Part shown: one piece after another, positions 27,001-38,300 of the stretch
Numbering within the stretch: the first letter of the stretch is position 1
Layout of the letters: every line of letters starts with the position of its first letter
DNA from: Bacillota bacterium
Lineage (GTDB): Bacteria; Bacillota; Clostridia; Acetivibrionales; JAEZXR01
Assembly: GCA_023419605.1 (NCBI GenBank)
Contig: JAEZXR010000105.1
Span: 85,225 to 149,224 of the forward strand
Direction: 5' to 3'
Length of the DNA stretch: 64,000 nucleotides
Position numbers and translations under genes: made by a program
The notes under the pieces: generated by a model
Database searches by the model: none
What the model was told of the DNA's origin: nothing
Seen by the model: only the letters and a program-made list of their open reading frames with translations

Positions 27001-30000
27001 ATCCAACCCCTGCGTACCGAAATAGGTCTGGATGCCTTCGAAAAAGGGCTTTCAAGCAGCTTGAACCAATTCCTGGTGGCGGAGGGCGAAAAAAAGAAAC
27101 TGGACCTTATACTGGGCCAGGCGGTCAAGGAAAAAAAGGTGCAAGCCCAGACCGGAATCGATTCTGAAGAACTGCTGAAAAAGATACAGACAGCCCTGGT
27201 GGGTATTGTGAGCCACATTTTGAAGATCCGGGAAAATGACATCCATTTCGACCGGGAAATGAGTGAATTCGGCTTTAATTCCTTAAGCCTTACGGACTTT
27301 TCCAACGAGGTGAACAAACGTTACGGTATAAGCACGACACCGGCGGTTTTCTTTGAGCATCCCACGTTGCGCTCATTTTCACAGCATCTTTCGGACGAAT
27401 ACAGGGATATCTTCATTGAATATTATTACAGCGGCAAAAGCACTCCTACTGAAGCTGCGGAGGAGGTGGCAGAGGACCTGCCTGCCAATGAGGAAAGGGC
27501 GCCCAGGCTGCGCTTCCGGGACAATAGCCCTGGGACGGCCTACGGTTATGATCCTGCGGCCCGGTCCAACGAACCCATTGCCATCATAGGAATGGGCGGT
27601 GTAATGCCTCTTTCGGAGGATTTGGATGAATTCTGGAGAAATATAGAGGCGGAGCGGGACCTGGTAAGTGAAGTTCCGAAGGACCGCTGGGATTGGGAAG
27701 AGGTTGACCGGCAAGCCAATATGCAGGTATCCCGCTGGGGCGGATTTATGAAGGAAGTGGATAAATTCGATGCCATGTTTTTCGGTATTTCCCCCAGGGA
27801 AGCGGATTTGATGGACCCACAGCAAAGAATCCTTTTGGAGACTGTTTGGAAGACCATTGAGGATGCCGGCTATAAGCCTTCGGATTTGTCGGGATCAAAA
27901 ACAGGTTTGTTTATCGGTGTCACTACCATGGACTATGTCGATGTGGAAAAGGAAAACAATATACAGGTAGAAGCTTACACTACAACCGGTGCATCCCATT
28001 GTATCCTTGCAAACCGCGTGTCCTTTCTGTTGAACCTCCATGGACCCAGCGTACCTTTGGACACGGCCTGCTCCAGTTCGTTGATCGCCATCCACCAGGC
28101 CGTAGAAAGCATACGGAACGGCGATAGCGAAATGGCAATCGCCGGAGGGGTAAGCGCCCTTCTAAGCTCTCCTGTCTTTGTTTCCTTTACAAAAGCAGGG
28201 ATGCTTTCGCCGGACGGAAAATGCAAAACCTTTGACAAAAGCGCAAACGGCTACGTCCGGGGAGAAGGCTGCGGTGTAATTCTGCTGAAACCGCTGAGCA
28301 AGGCGCTGGCAGACCGGGATCATATCCATGCAGTCATAAAAGGCAGTGCCGTCAATCACGGAGGCCGTGCCAACTCCCTCACGGCGCCTAATCCCAATGC
28401 CCAGGCGCAGCTTTTGGTAAAGGCCTATGAAAGGGCGGGAATCTCTCCGGATACCATCAGCTATATTGAGGCCCACGGGACTGGCACAAACCTCGGAGAT
28501 CCGGTAGAAATCAACGGACTGAAAATTGCATTTAAAGAGCTGTATAAGAAAAACAACCTGAAGCAGGCCAGAGAAAATTACTGCGGACTGTGTTCCGTTA
28601 AAACCAATATTGGACATTTGGAGGCAGCGGCAGGCATCGCAGGTATTTTGAAGGTCCTTCTGTCCATGAAACACAGGAAGATTCCGGGCAACGTACATTT
28701 GAAGGAAGTCAACCCCTATATTGATGTAAAGGGATCGCCCTTTTACATCGTCAAGGAAACGAGGGAATGGGAATGCTTAAAGAATGATAACGGGCTCGAT
28801 ATACCAAGAAGGGCAGGCGTAAGCTCCTTCGGCTTCGGCGGAGCCAATTCGCACATCGTTCTTGAGGAATATAACCGGCCTGACCACAGGGATGAGGTAA
28901 AGGAAAACCAGTCTGTGCTGGTGGTGCTCTCGGCCAAAAATGCCGGTCGCCTGCGTGAAAGCGCGCGAAGGCTAAAGGAATTCATGGAAGCGGATGAGCC
29001 TGCTAAAAGGGAATTGCAGCTGGCGGACATTGCATATACGCTCCAGGTGGGACGTGAAGCTATGGAAGAGCGCCTTGCCATGGTTGCAGGCTCAAGAGAG
29101 GAAATCATCGAAAACCTGTCCCATTACCTTCATAACAAAGACAATATAAAAACGCTGTTCCATGGAAATACAGAGCAAGGCGGCAAACCGCCGGTACTGG
29201 ACATGGATGGTGATGACAGGGAATATCTTACTGCCTTGATCCGAAAGCATAAGCTGGAAAAAATCGCAAGATTGTGGGTAGAAGGCGCAAAAATAGACTG
29301 GGAACTGCTGTACCAGGGCGCGAAGCCTTTCAGGGTACCACTTCCAACCTATCCTTTTGAAAGAGTCCGACACTGGATTTCTGGTGAGAATTACAATACC
29401 AGCCAGAGGAGCCAGTACAGCTACCAGCGGGCACTCCATCCCATGATCGACTCCAATGAGTCCACCCTGGAGGAAGAAAAATTCAAAAAGACACTCCGTG
29501 TTCAGGAATTTTACCTGAAAGACCATGTGGTTGCAGGGCGGATTCTCCTGCCGGGGGTTGCTTACCTTGAAATTGCCAGGGCCGCCGGAGAGCTTGCAGG
29601 ACAGAAAAAAGTATTTTCATTAAAAGACGTGATATGGGTTGCTCCTGTCAGTGTGGACAAGGAAGGAAGGGATATCCATATCGGGCTTTATCCGGGCAAA
29701 GAGACGGTGGAATATGAAGTATACAGCCTGGGTGACGGGCAGAGGCAGGTGCATTCACAGGGTACCCTTTCCTTTGGCCCGCAGCTTCGAGCTCCCAGGA
29801 AATATAATATCAGTGAGATCAAAAGCCGGTGTACCGGCAGAAAAGGCAAGGAAGAATGCTATCAGAAGGTATTTAAGACGGTGGGCTTTGATTACGGTCC
29901 TACATTCCAGGTGACCCAGGAGGCTTTTATAGGGAATAGAGAAGGACTGGCTCGATTGGAGCTGCCGCAAAGTGCTGGAGAGGGCTTTGAAAATTTTGTG

Positions 30001-33000
30001 CTGCACCCGTCCATCATGGATGGCGCCGTAAGGGCAGTCACCTGGATTGGAGGAAGCCTGGCTGGTCAGGATACCTCTCTCCGTGTGCCATTTGCACTGG
30101 GAGAACTTGAAATATTCCGTGCACCCACCCCGGTATGCTATGCATATGCCTCACCCTCCGGGGAATCGGGAGAAAACGGAATCACAAGGTATGAGATCAT
30201 CCTTTTGGATGAAGAGGGTGAAGAATTGGTATCCATGAAGGATTTTGCAGTGCGGGAATATAAAAATACCGAAGTTGCCCCAGCTGTGGGCAGCGAAGGC
30301 AAACTCCTGTACTACACTCCTTCCTGGGAAGCGGCTTTCCGGGAACATAAGGGTTCATCGGGGCAAGAAGAAGGCGGACACCTCATCGTGTTCGAATCGC
30401 CTGCCGAAAACGGCGAAACAGGCAAATACTCCGCAGACCTTGTCTCTGCCTATGAAAAGGTCGTGACGGTGGTAAAGGGTAAGGAGTTTTCAAAGCTCAG
30501 CGATACCTGCTACTCGGTCAATCCTGCCAGCCGAAAAGACTATATACGGCTTTGGGAGGAACTGACACTGACAGGCATCAAACCCTCACGGATCCTCCAT
30601 CTTTGGAATGTGGACAGCCGAAAAGAGAATGGGTATGGAAATATCCATGGAAGTGCGCTGCAGGAACACCTGAGAACCGGTATGGAGGAAGGGGTCTATT
30701 CCCTCCTGTACCTGTTCCAGGAGGTAAGCGCTGCAAGGCTTGACAGGAAAGTGAAGTGTATTTTTGCCTTCGACGGGAGTGAAGATTCAAATCCACAATT
30801 TGCGGCAGTTTACGGCCTTGCCAGAACCATTGCTTCGTCAAACGGCAGGTTTGAGCTGGCGACAATGGAGATATGCGGGGATACGGCTGAGGGGTTGATG
30901 GAGGCTGCAAATGCGGAGCTGCATACCCAGGGGTCCATCAGCGGAATGGAAATCCGTATATCGGAGGGGAAGCGTTTTGTACGAAAAATGAAGCTTGCCG
31001 GGAATACAAAGAGTGTATCCGCTCCCCTGAAAAACCAAGGTGTATATCTGATAACAGGTGGAAATGGTGCCCTTGGTATGATACTGGCGGAATATCTTGC
31101 CCAAAAGTATTCGGCGAGGCTGGTGCTGACAGGCCGGAGATCCCAGAACGAAAGCCTGGTTGGAAAATTCAATAAACTTAAGGATTATGGAGCACAAGTC
31201 ATTTACCACCAGGGTGACATCGGGGTTCTGGAAGAAGCGGAAGGCGCGGTGAAAGCTGCCCGGGATGCGTTTGGGAAGCTGGACGGCGTATTTCACTGTG
31301 CGGGAATCGGGGATTCCACCAGCATCTTTAAGGCGACAGGCCAATCCTTTGAAAAAGCACTTGTGCCTAAAGTTTACGGTACAGTGAGTCTGGATCGGGC
31401 CACATCGGATGAGGACCTGGATCTATTTGTAATGTTTTCCTCCATCACGGGAGAGACCGGCGACCTGGGGTCCGGAAGCTATGCGGCGGCAAACTGCTTT
31501 ATGGACAGGTTCAGCAAAACCCGTGAAAATCTCCGGGCGCAAAACCGGAGGAAAGGCAGGACGGTTTCCATTAACTGGCCCTTTTGGGCGGATGGAGGAT
31601 TTGAGTTCCCCAGGGAGCTTCTAGAGTATTATACCGAGTCATCCGGTTTGCGGGAAATCAATTCCGAAATCGGGCTCAAAGCATTTGAAGAACTATTGGG
31701 GATGGAGAGTTCCCAGGTTGTGGTCGCATATGGCGATCCGGTAAAAATAACCCGGTTATTCAGTGCCTATGGTGAGCCGGACGCCGGTATTTCAGATCCT
31801 GGGGGACCGGAAGCCGGGACGGCTGCGGCAGAAGGTGATGGGACTTTGCGCACGGGTATGCAGAAATATCTGAAAGAGATGTTTGCGAAAACTACCAAAA
31901 TACCTGTCAGCCAGATTGGCTCCAAAGCGGAGTTTGAAAAATTCGGGATCGACTCCATCCTGATTATGGAATTGAACAAGCAATTGGAAAAGGATTTTGG
32001 CACACTGCCAAGGACACTTTTCTTTGAATATAATAACCTGGAAGATCTAGCAGGCTATTTTGTGAAAATGCATCCGGAAAAGATAAGGTCAACGCTTGGA
32101 GTTGAAGAACAGGACTATACCCGGGAAAGGAAAGAAATCCGCCTTCAGGCATCCGGAGCAGAAACAGAGAGGATGGTGGAGGAACCTCCTGCTGCTTTGA
32201 GAACCCGGTTTGCTTCCCCTTACAGGGAAGCTCCCGACAGCTCCGGAAGGCAGGAAATCCAGGAGGACGATATCGCCATTATCGGCATCAGCGGGCGCTA
32301 TCCGGGAGCGGATAACCTGGAGGAGTTCTGGGAAAATCTCAAAACCGGAAAGGACTGCATCACCGAGATACCACCAGACCGGTGGGATTACACCGGAGAG
32401 TTTGATCCGGAAAGAGGCAAGGAAGGAAAATACTATTGCAAGCATGGAGGGTTTCTCAAGGATGTGGACAAGTTTGATGCCCCATTCTTCAATATGTCTC
32501 CAAGGGATGCAATGGGAAGTGATCCCCAGGAAAGACTGTTTTTGGAGACTGTACAGCATACCATTGAGGACGCCGGCTACAGGCGGTCGGACTTTTCAAA
32601 GGCAAAAGTAGGCGTTTATGTCGGTGTAATGTATGGACAATATAATTTATTTGGCGTTGAAGAGACACTGAAGGGCAATCCTATGGCCTTAAATTCTTTG
32701 TATGCGTCCATTGCCAACAGGGTTTCCTATTTCTTTAACCTCACAGGTCCCAGTATAGCTTTGGACAGTATGTGCTCATCGTCCCTTACCGCCCTTCACC
32801 TGGCGTGCGAATCCTTGCACAAGGGTGAAAGCGATATGGCTATAGCCGGCGGTATCAACCTCACCATCCACCCCGACAAATACCGTTTCCTATGTTCTGT
32901 CGGGTTTATCTCCAGTGATGGAAAGTGCAGGTCCTTCGGAGAGGGCGGAGACGGTTATGTTCCCGGCGAGGGAGTAGGAGCGGTATTGTTGAAGCCTTTG

Positions 33001-35325
33001 AGCAAAGCAAGGAAGGATAAGGACCATATTTATGCGGTTATCAAAGCCACCGCCATCAACCACAACGGAAGAACAAACGGCTATTCCGTTCCCAGTCCCA
33101 ATGCACAGACTGCGCTGATGGCTGAAACCTTTGCAAAATCCGGTATAGATCCAAGGACCCTGAGTTGTATTGAAGGCCACGGTACAGGCACCGCCCTTGG
33201 AGATGCCATCGAAATCGTAGCCCTTTCAAAGGTCTTTGGAGAGTATACCGGTGACAGGCAGTTCTGTCCCATCGGCTCGGTAAAATCCAATGTAGGGCAC
33301 CTGGAGTCGGCAGCCGGAATGGCGGCCCTGGCGAAAGTCCTGCTGCAAATGAAAAACAGGCAGCTTGTTCCTTCCCTTCATTCGGAGACGGTTAACGGAA
33401 ATATAAACTTCAAAGACTCTCCTTTTTATATTCAGCATGAACTGAGCGAATGGAAGCGTCCCGTGACCACTGAGGACGGTGTGAAAAAAAACCATCCGAG
33501 GCGTGCCGCCATAAGTTCCTTTGGTGCAGGCGGCTCCAATGCCCATGTAATTATAGAGGAGTTCGAAGGGATAAAGAAAGAGAAGCCTGTGAAGAGGGGT
33601 GCAAAAAAGGTTTTTGTATTGTCGTCAAAATCGGAGGAAGGGCTGCACACCTATGCGGAAAACTTTTTGGCATTTCTTGAAAAGCAGCTTTTGAAGGATG
33701 ACGGAAATCTGAAGCTATTATGGGAAAAGGTAGAAAAGGATGTAACCGGAATCATTTCAGGTATTTTGAAAGTTGACAGCACAGAAATAAATACTTCTGA
33801 GGAATTCGAGGAGTATGGCCTTGACTGGATCGGCCTTTCGTCTTTAGCGGAGGCGGTGAATCAAAAGTACGGGCTGTCGCTGCCAACGGCGCTGCCGGGG
33901 GTAAAAACCATAAAGGACTTTGTACAGAGCATGGTTGAGATGCAGTACGATACCCTGGAAGCCTATTATAATTCTGTGCCCGATGTGGAGAGATTGGATG
34001 AGACAGCGCAGGAGGGCATTGATTTTGAAGATGTAATATTTACAATGCAGGTAGGGCGCGAAGCTTTGGAGGAACGGCTTGCGGTCGTAGCCTCCAGCCT
34101 TGAAGAGCTTAAGGAAACGCTGGCGCTATATTGCCGCAGCGAAGAAGGCATACAAAATCTGTATACCGGCAGCACCCGAAGAAAAAAGGGCGATGGGGGA
34201 ATACTGACTGGCATTGAGGATATGGAAGAGTATGTAAAAAAAAGTATGCTGTCCGGGGATGTGGAGCAAATAGCGAAGCTTTGGATATCGGGCGATGAGG
34301 TGGACTGGAAGCTATTATATACAGCTTCCCATCCCCGCAGGGTACCGCTCCCTGTGTATCCCTTCCAGCGCGAGAGGTATTGGGCTCCCGACCATAAAAC
34401 GGAGGCCTATAGGCAGTCAGCAGCTTCAAGGCTGCCAGCGGAAGGAATTCACCCTCTTATTGACGTCAATGAGTCTACTTTTGATGAACAATGCTTCCGA
34501 AAGGATTTGCTGCCCAAGGATATTTTCCTTGACGGTATCACGGTATCGGGAAGGAAGATGCTGCCTGTGCTGGCGTTCGTCGAAATGGCCAGGGCTGCCG
34601 GAAATCTTTCCAGCCGGCATAGATCCGTGACGACTGTCAGGGATGTGAAATGGTCAAAGCCGGATATGGAAATTACAGAGGGAAGCGGGTTGTATATAAG
34701 CCTATACCCTGAAAACGGCAGTGCTGACTATGAGATCTGCTTGAAAAGGGAAGGGGTACCGTCCTCTATAATACTGAATCAGGGATGCCTTGAATATGGC
34801 GCGGATTTTGAAGCTGCGGTGCAGGGCATAGGCCTTGACATGAAAGAAATAAAAGCTTCCTGCAGCCATCGGATAGATCCGATGGAATGCTATAACATAC
34901 TGGAAAAGCGCGGCTTGCAGTACAGTAAAGCTTTCCGTCCGGTAAAGGAACTCAGGGGCAGTGGCAGTGAAGCGCTGGCTTTATTGGAAATTGACGAGAG
35001 TACCGGGGACCGGAAGGATATGCTTTTACATCCGGCATTACTGGAAGGAATGGTGCAGGCAGCCTTATGTTTCCTCTATGACACAGACCGGTATGAAAGT
35101 ACGTATGTGCCTTACTCTCTAAAAGAATTGAAAGTAATTAAGCTGCTTCCCGGGATGTGCTATGCATATATACGGAAGAGCGGGAAGGAAAACTGCTTTG
35201 ATATTAAATTCCTGGATGCAGACGGAAACCTTCTGGCGGATATAAGGGAATTCAAAATGAAGGAGTTAAGGAACCCGGCGGTAGGTTTGGAGTATGAAAA
35301 GGCAAAAGATTTTGTGCAAGCATAA
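24019..35325 (+). CDS. Trans-AT polyketide synthase: LD-DH-KR-ACP / KS-DH-KR-ACP / KS-DH*
   Basis: 3768 residues. Starts 3 bases after the parA stop; RBS GAGAGGT lies inside parA. Domains: ParB-like peptide and tether (24019-24255); KS5 flanking linker (24260-24740); DH4 (24794-25660; His and Asp present); KR4 (25680-27130; Ser/Tyr/Asn intact, IRD so B-type); ACP8 (27163-27425; GFNS, Ser retained); KS6 (27568-28875); linker (28910-29370); DH5 (29430-30265); KR5 (30300-31770; no Asp at the LDD site); ACP9 (31850-32100); KS7 (32270-33560; DSMCSSS); ACP-like insert; linker (34010-34390); DH6* (34445-35290), in which the catalytic His is gone (DGITVSGRKMLP) and Asp is Glu. The protein stops right after DH6*, with no ACP and no recognisable docking helices; the ACP starts the next gene. 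Confidence 0.94.
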   Translation: MPAKKPRIGNNPLDWIKPTHEEKYKSHTETVEQKTSAAVPAPDVAAKPAVLSETPESYVTKTEAVPVEVNREEKSIGRPYYFIPLSAKSKESLYQKYRDLWEWLQKESGSHSFDDIAYTLLMGRSHFFVRSALIVTDAAQLESKLKVILETGKADGFFTRNPDERASKPDAALKEQGNGLLQVLGDGKAKEHEFYLHNLMSIADLYVKGYDLNWSRLYPGGNYRRIYMPTYPFAMNRYWASGAEDTGTGGYTAGAIREELHPLVGVNSSTLKEQCFTKIFNGDESYLKDHVVGKDKILPGVAYLEMARAAGKLANPEAEVVALRNISWQNPIRLIGKDSSFTAKISLFPCGDTVEFEVSSRGMNDQRVVHGTGRMNFRKEDGQNKDREITNIEEVRARCTKKVAGEECYRVFAEKGLNLGPGFQAVKELYCGEKEVLSLIELPGHLEGEFSLYGLHPSLMDGALETVIGLLGTEEMESKALALPFEMESVEVYGKLSKSVYSYARELEGANTEKNVRHYDVDILDESGNILVRMKGFGIRPFFQFERPVNTGLKEKLHYYVAWEENGTYENRADGDSKSKTNLLVFSVNGMDTDLVEACYEKAAGRPCQAALVMPGNIYKAVDSRKYEIDPSNPEDYRRLLEELSAGEAFPTDIIHLWSYGKGSTDEQLTMGYHAVFNLSRALAEYKQQDKLRLIYTHPVNGREALPVHAAMGGFARTARIENSKWVYKVLGIQSALGVEDTLETAFKELAPYYDEDVEVIAETGKRLVKRLKPFSIDDLTSKEVFFEEGGVYLITGGIGGLGLIFAKYISQRVKGARIVLSGRSQPGDKRLQLLQALESSQAEVVYIQSDVADRASVEALASGIRQRFGRLDGILHSAGVIRDAYIHKKTQEEIKEVLAPKIYGTLNLDEVFKNENLKFFVLFSSIAALTGNAGQCDYSYANSFMDYYALYREGLVRQGERKGKVLSINWSLWQEGGMQVDDSTRTLFTDTLGIQPLRTEIGLDAFEKGLSSSLNQFLVAEGEKKKLDLILGQAVKEKKVQAQTGIDSEELLKKIQTALVGIVSHILKIRENDIHFDREMSEFGFNSLSLTDFSNEVNKRYGISTTPAVFFEHPTLRSFSQHLSDEYRDIFIEYYYSGKSTPTEAAEEVAEDLPANEERAPRLRFRDNSPGTAYGYDPAARSNEPIAIIGMGGVMPLSEDLDEFWRNIEAERDLVSEVPKDRWDWEEVDRQANMQVSRWGGFMKEVDKFDAMFFGISPREADLMDPQQRILLETVWKTIEDAGYKPSDLSGSKTGLFIGVTTMDYVDVEKENNIQVEAYTTTGASHCILANRVSFLLNLHGPSVPLDTACSSSLIAIHQAVESIRNGDSEMAIAGGVSALLSSPVFVSFTKAGMLSPDGKCKTFDKSANGYVRGEGCGVILLKPLSKALADRDHIHAVIKGSAVNHGGRANSLTAPNPNAQAQLLVKAYERAGISPDTISYIEAHGTGTNLGDPVEINGLKIAFKELYKKNNLKQARENYCGLCSVKTNIGHLEAAAGIAGILKVLLSMKHRKIPGNVHLKEVNPYIDVKGSPFYIVKETREWECLKNDNGLDIPRRAGVSSFGFGGANSHIVLEEYNRPDHRDEVKENQSVLVVLSAKNAGRLRESARRLKEFMEADEPAKRELQLADIAYTLQVGREAMEERLAMVAGSREEIIENLSHYLHNKDNIKTLFHGNTEQGGKPPVLDMDGDDREYLTALIRKHKLEKIARLWVEGAKIDWELLYQGAKPFRVPLPTYPFERVRHWISGENYNTSQRSQYSYQRALHPMIDSNESTLEEEKFKKTLRVQEFYLKDHVVAGRILLPGVAYLEIARAAGELAGQKKVFSLKDVIWVAPVSVDKEGRDIHIGLYPGKETVEYEVYSLGDGQRQVHSQGTLSFGPQLRAPRKYNISEIKSRCTGRKGKEECYQKVFKTVGFDYGPTFQVTQEAFIGNREGLARLELPQSAGEGFENFVLHPSIMDGAVRAVTWIGGSLAGQDTSLRVPFALGELEIFRAPTPVCYAYASPSGESGENGITRYEIILLDEEGEELVSMKDFAVREYKNTEVAPAVGSEGKLLYYTPSWEAAFREHKGSSGQEEGGHLIVFESPAENGETGKYSADLVSAYEKVVTVVKGKEFSKLSDTCYSVNPASRKDYIRLWEELTLTGIKPSRILHLWNVDSRKENGYGNIHGSALQEHLRTGMEEGVYSLLYLFQEVSAARLDRKVKCIFAFDGSEDSNPQFAAVYGLARTIASSNGRFELATMEICGDTAEGLMEAANAELHTQGSISGMEIRISEGKRFVRKMKLAGNTKSVSAPLKNQGVYLITGGNGALGMILAEYLAQKYSARLVLTGRRSQNESLVGKFNKLKDYGAQVIYHQGDIGVLEEAEGAVKAARDAFGKLDGVFHCAGIGDSTSIFKATGQSFEKALVPKVYGTVSLDRATSDEDLDLFVMFSSITGETGDLGSGSYAAANCFMDRFSKTRENLRAQNRRKGRTVSINWPFWADGGFEFPRELLEYYTESSGLREINSEIGLKAFEELLGMESSQVVVAYGDPVKITRLFSAYGEPDAGISDPGGPEAGTAAAEGDGTLRTGMQKYLKEMFAKTTKIPVSQIGSKAEFEKFGIDSILIMELNKQLEKDFGTLPRTLFFEYNNLEDLAGYFVKMHPEKIRSTLGVEEQDYTRERKEIRLQASGAETERMVEEPPAALRTRFASPYREAPDSSGRQEIQEDDIAIIGISGRYPGADNLEEFWENLKTGKDCITEIPPDRWDYTGEFDPERGKEGKYYCKHGGFLKDVDKFDAPFFNMSPRDAMGSDPQERLFLETVQHTIEDAGYRRSDFSKAKVGVYVGVMYGQYNLFGVEETLKGNPMALNSLYASIANRVSYFFNLTGPSIALDSMCSSSLTALHLACESLHKGESDMAIAGGINLTIHPDKYRFLCSVGFISSDGKCRSFGEGGDGYVPGEGVGAVLLKPLSKARKDKDHIYAVIKATAINHNGRTNGYSVPSPNAQTALMAETFAKSGIDPRTLSCIEGHGTGTALGDAIEIVALSKVFGEYTGDRQFCPIGSVKSNVGHLESAAGMAALAKVLLQMKNRQLVPSLHSETVNGNINFKDSPFYIQHELSEWKRPVTTEDGVKKNHPRRAAISSFGAGGSNAHVIIEEFEGIKKEKPVKRGAKKVFVLSSKSEEGLHTYAENFLAFLEKQLLKDDGNLKLLWEKVEKDVTGIISGILKVDSTEINTSEEFEEYGLDWIGLSSLAEAVNQKYGLSLPTALPGVKTIKDFVQSMVEMQYDTLEAYYNSVPDVERLDETAQEGIDFEDVIFTMQVGREALEERLAVVASSLEELKETLALYCRSEEGIQNLYTGSTRRKKGDGGILTGIEDMEEYVKKSMLSGDVEQIAKLWISGDEVDWKLLYTASHPRRVPLPVYPFQRERYWAPDHKTEAYRQSAASRLPAEGIHPLIDVNESTFDEQCFRKDLLPKDIFLDGITVSGRKMLPVLAFVEMARAAGNLSSRHRSVTTVRDVKWSKPDMEITEGSGLYISLYPENGSADYEICLKREGVPSSIILNQGCLEYGADFEAAVQGIGLDMKEIKASCSHRIDPMECYNILEKRGLQYSKAFRPVKELRGSGSEALALLEIDESTGDRKDMLLHPALLEGMVQAALCFLYDTDRYESTYVPYSLKELKVIKLLPGMCYAYIRKSGKENCFDIKFLDADGNLLADIREFKMKELRNPAVGLEYEKAKDFVQA
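33709..33972 (+). other. psiACP3: Ser-less ACP-like insert between KS7 and its flanking linker
   Basis: ACP-like helical segment with EEYGLDWIGL at the attachment motif: Trp (codon 33826) replaces Ser. Same insertion point as the other four. Confidence 0.75.
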
Positions 35326-35391
35326 AGGTAGCAGATGCGGTCTTCCCAATAAGAATAGGATCGTTGAAAGCTTGATGGAGGAGAGCACGGT

Positions 35392-38300
35392 ATGGAAAAG
35401 GGCATAACGATGACAAATGGAAAACCCAATTATAATGGGCTGGAAAAGGAAATGAACAGGGAAGAACTATATAATTGGATACAGGAATTTTTAGTGTATA
35501 TCATTGCCGGCAAAATCGGCCAATCCCCCGATGAACTGAGTCCTGCGACCAACTTTGATGAACTGGGGCTGGAATCATCCACGGTGGCGGAGTTCAATAC
35601 AGAGTTGGAGAAGATGCTGCCGAATGTGTCAAAGATCATTCTTTTTGAAAACCGCAATATAAAAGAGCTGGCCCAATACCTTGTGAAAAACCATGGACAG
35701 GAATTGACGGAAATCATGGATAAAGGCGGGATGGGACTTGAGCTGGCAGAGGAAAGGGAACCTGCTCCCGCAGTACCTGAAAAATCCGGGGAGAGGGGTG
35801 ACTCATCAGGCTCCCCAAACCGGGCCCTTCCGGAAGAGGAGAGACTGGACCGGGTCCTGCTGCAAAATTCTTCTTTGGAGGAAACTGACGGGTGGGAAGA
35901 GATGAAGCCCATCAGGGAACGGCGGAAAAGCTCTGCTGCGAGTCCTGCTGCAAAAAGAAATATAAGGGCTGAAATTCCTTCATCTACGGGTGATATAGCC
36001 ATTATTGGAGTCAGCGGCAGGTATCCTTTGGCAAATTCACTGGAGGAGTTCTGGGAAAACCTTGTACAGGGAAAAGACTGCATCACCGAGATTCCTGCCG
36101 AAAGGTGGGATTGGCGTAAGGAATACGACCCCAAAAAAGGAAAGGCAAATAAAGTCTTCAGCAAATGGGGAGGATTTATTGAAGATGTAGACAAATTCGA
36201 TGCCATGTTTTTCGGTATGACGCCAATGGATGCGGAAGGAACCGACCCGCAGGAACGTATTTTTCTTGAAGTTGCACACCAGGCACTGGAAGATGCAGGA
36301 CATACCAGGACAAGCCTGAAGGACAAAAAGGTGGGCGTGTTTGTAGGCGTCATGTATAGCCACTACAGTGTTATAGGGGCTGAGGAGTCCATAAGGGGTA
36401 ATTACATGGCTCTAAACTCCCTTCATGGCTCCATAGCCAACAGAGTTTCGTATTATTTCAACTTCAACGGGCCCAGCATTGCCCTGGACACCATGTGTTC
36501 GTCCGCTCTCACAGCCTTGTATCTTGCATGCACAAGCATAAAGGCAGGGGATTGCGATATGGCGGTGGTAGGGGGCGTGAACCTGACCCTGCACCCCGAC
36601 AAATACCGTTTCCTGTGCGGAGGAAAGCTTGCCTCCAGCGAGGGAAAGTGCCGGGCCTTTGGAGAGGGCGGCGATGGTTATGTACCCGGTGAGGGGGTGG
36701 GAGCCATCGTAATAAAACCGCTGGAAAAGGCAATGACGGATGGGGACCCGGTTTATGCCGTGATTAAAGGCATCGCTGTCAATCACGGGGGAAGGACCAA
36801 CGGGTACACCGTTCCGGACCCCAATGCGCAGGCGGCCCTTATATCCTCTGCATTGGCAAAGTCGGGTGTAGACCCCAGGACTATAAGCTATGTGGAAGCC
36901 CACGGAACCGGAACTCCCCTGGGAGACCCCATTGAAATCACCGGACTTACGAAAGCCTACAGGGAATACACCAAGGACAGCCAATTCTGTCCCATAGGTT
37001 CGGTTAAGGCTAATGTAGGCCACCTGGAATCGGCGGCAGGCATTGTCGCAGTAACAAAGGTCTTACTGCAAATGAAGTACAGGAAGCTTGTGCCGTCCAT
37101 ACTTTCAAACATAACCAACCCTAACATAAATTTCGCAGATTCTCCTTTTTATATACAACAAAATGTTTCCCCGTGGAAAAAGCCGGTTATTGAGGAAAAC
37201 GGGATTAAAAAGGAATATCCCCGGCGTGTAGGTATCAGTTCCTTCGGGGCTGGAGGAAGCAATTCCCACTTGATATTGGAAGAACTTGAAAGACCGCAGG
37301 ATGTATACGGCGACGGCGCAGCAAAGCAGCAAATCATCGTACTTTCGGCAAGGAGTGAAGAACGGCTCAAGGTGTACGCCGGAAAAATGGCGGAATTCCT
37401 TGAAAAAGTCATGAAAGATGGAAGCGCGGCAAATATCGGCCTTGCCAACCTTGCCTATACTTTGCAGGCGGGAAGGGAAGCCATGGAAGAGCGTCTTGCC
37501 ATGGTAGTTTCCAGTCTGGAGCAGGCGAAGGACGGGTTAAAGGCCTTCTGTCTGGGAAACAAAAAAATAAAGGACTTTTACAGGGGAAAGGCGGGAAAAA
37601 GTGAAAGCACCTTATGGTTTGATGGAGAAGAGGGAGAAGTATACATAAAAGCCGTAATGGACGGAAAAAAGCTGGGCAAAATTGCACAGCTCTGGGTTAC
37701 AGGCATCCAGGTAGACTGGGAAATTCTTCATGCAGGGAAAAAACCGGTGAAGGTTTCGCTCCCAACCTATCCCTTCGAGAAAAGACGCTGTTGGCCCACA
37801 GAAGTCAACGGCACTCTGGTGGGAGACATCACTGCCTTCTGGGAAAAGGGTTTGCACCCGCTGATTGACGCCAACATATCCACCCTGGAGGAACAGTGCT
37901 ACAGCAAATCCATGGATGAAAATACTCCGTTCAGCAATGAATATTTACTTAACGGCACCCCTGTGCTTTCGCCATCGCTTTGTATGGAAATGGCCTGGGC
38001 GGCGGCAGCTCTTTCTACCAAAAGAAGCAGGGTGATGAAGCTCTATGAGTTTGAAATGCCGGAAAGGTACACCGTGGGCAGCCTGCCTGAGAGCTTATGC
38101 ATCAGCCTTTTTCCCGAGGGTGAAGGCGTGGGGTTTGAGCTGCGCCCGTTAAAAGAGGAAGAAGCGGCCTTCTGCTTCGGAAAAATCCAATTGGGGGAAG
38201 GCACTCCATCAGAAGTCAAACTGCAAGCCCTCGATATCGGAGAGCTTGCCGGAAGGTGCGGTATGAAACCGGTGAAAGATGAATTCTACGGTAGATTTTC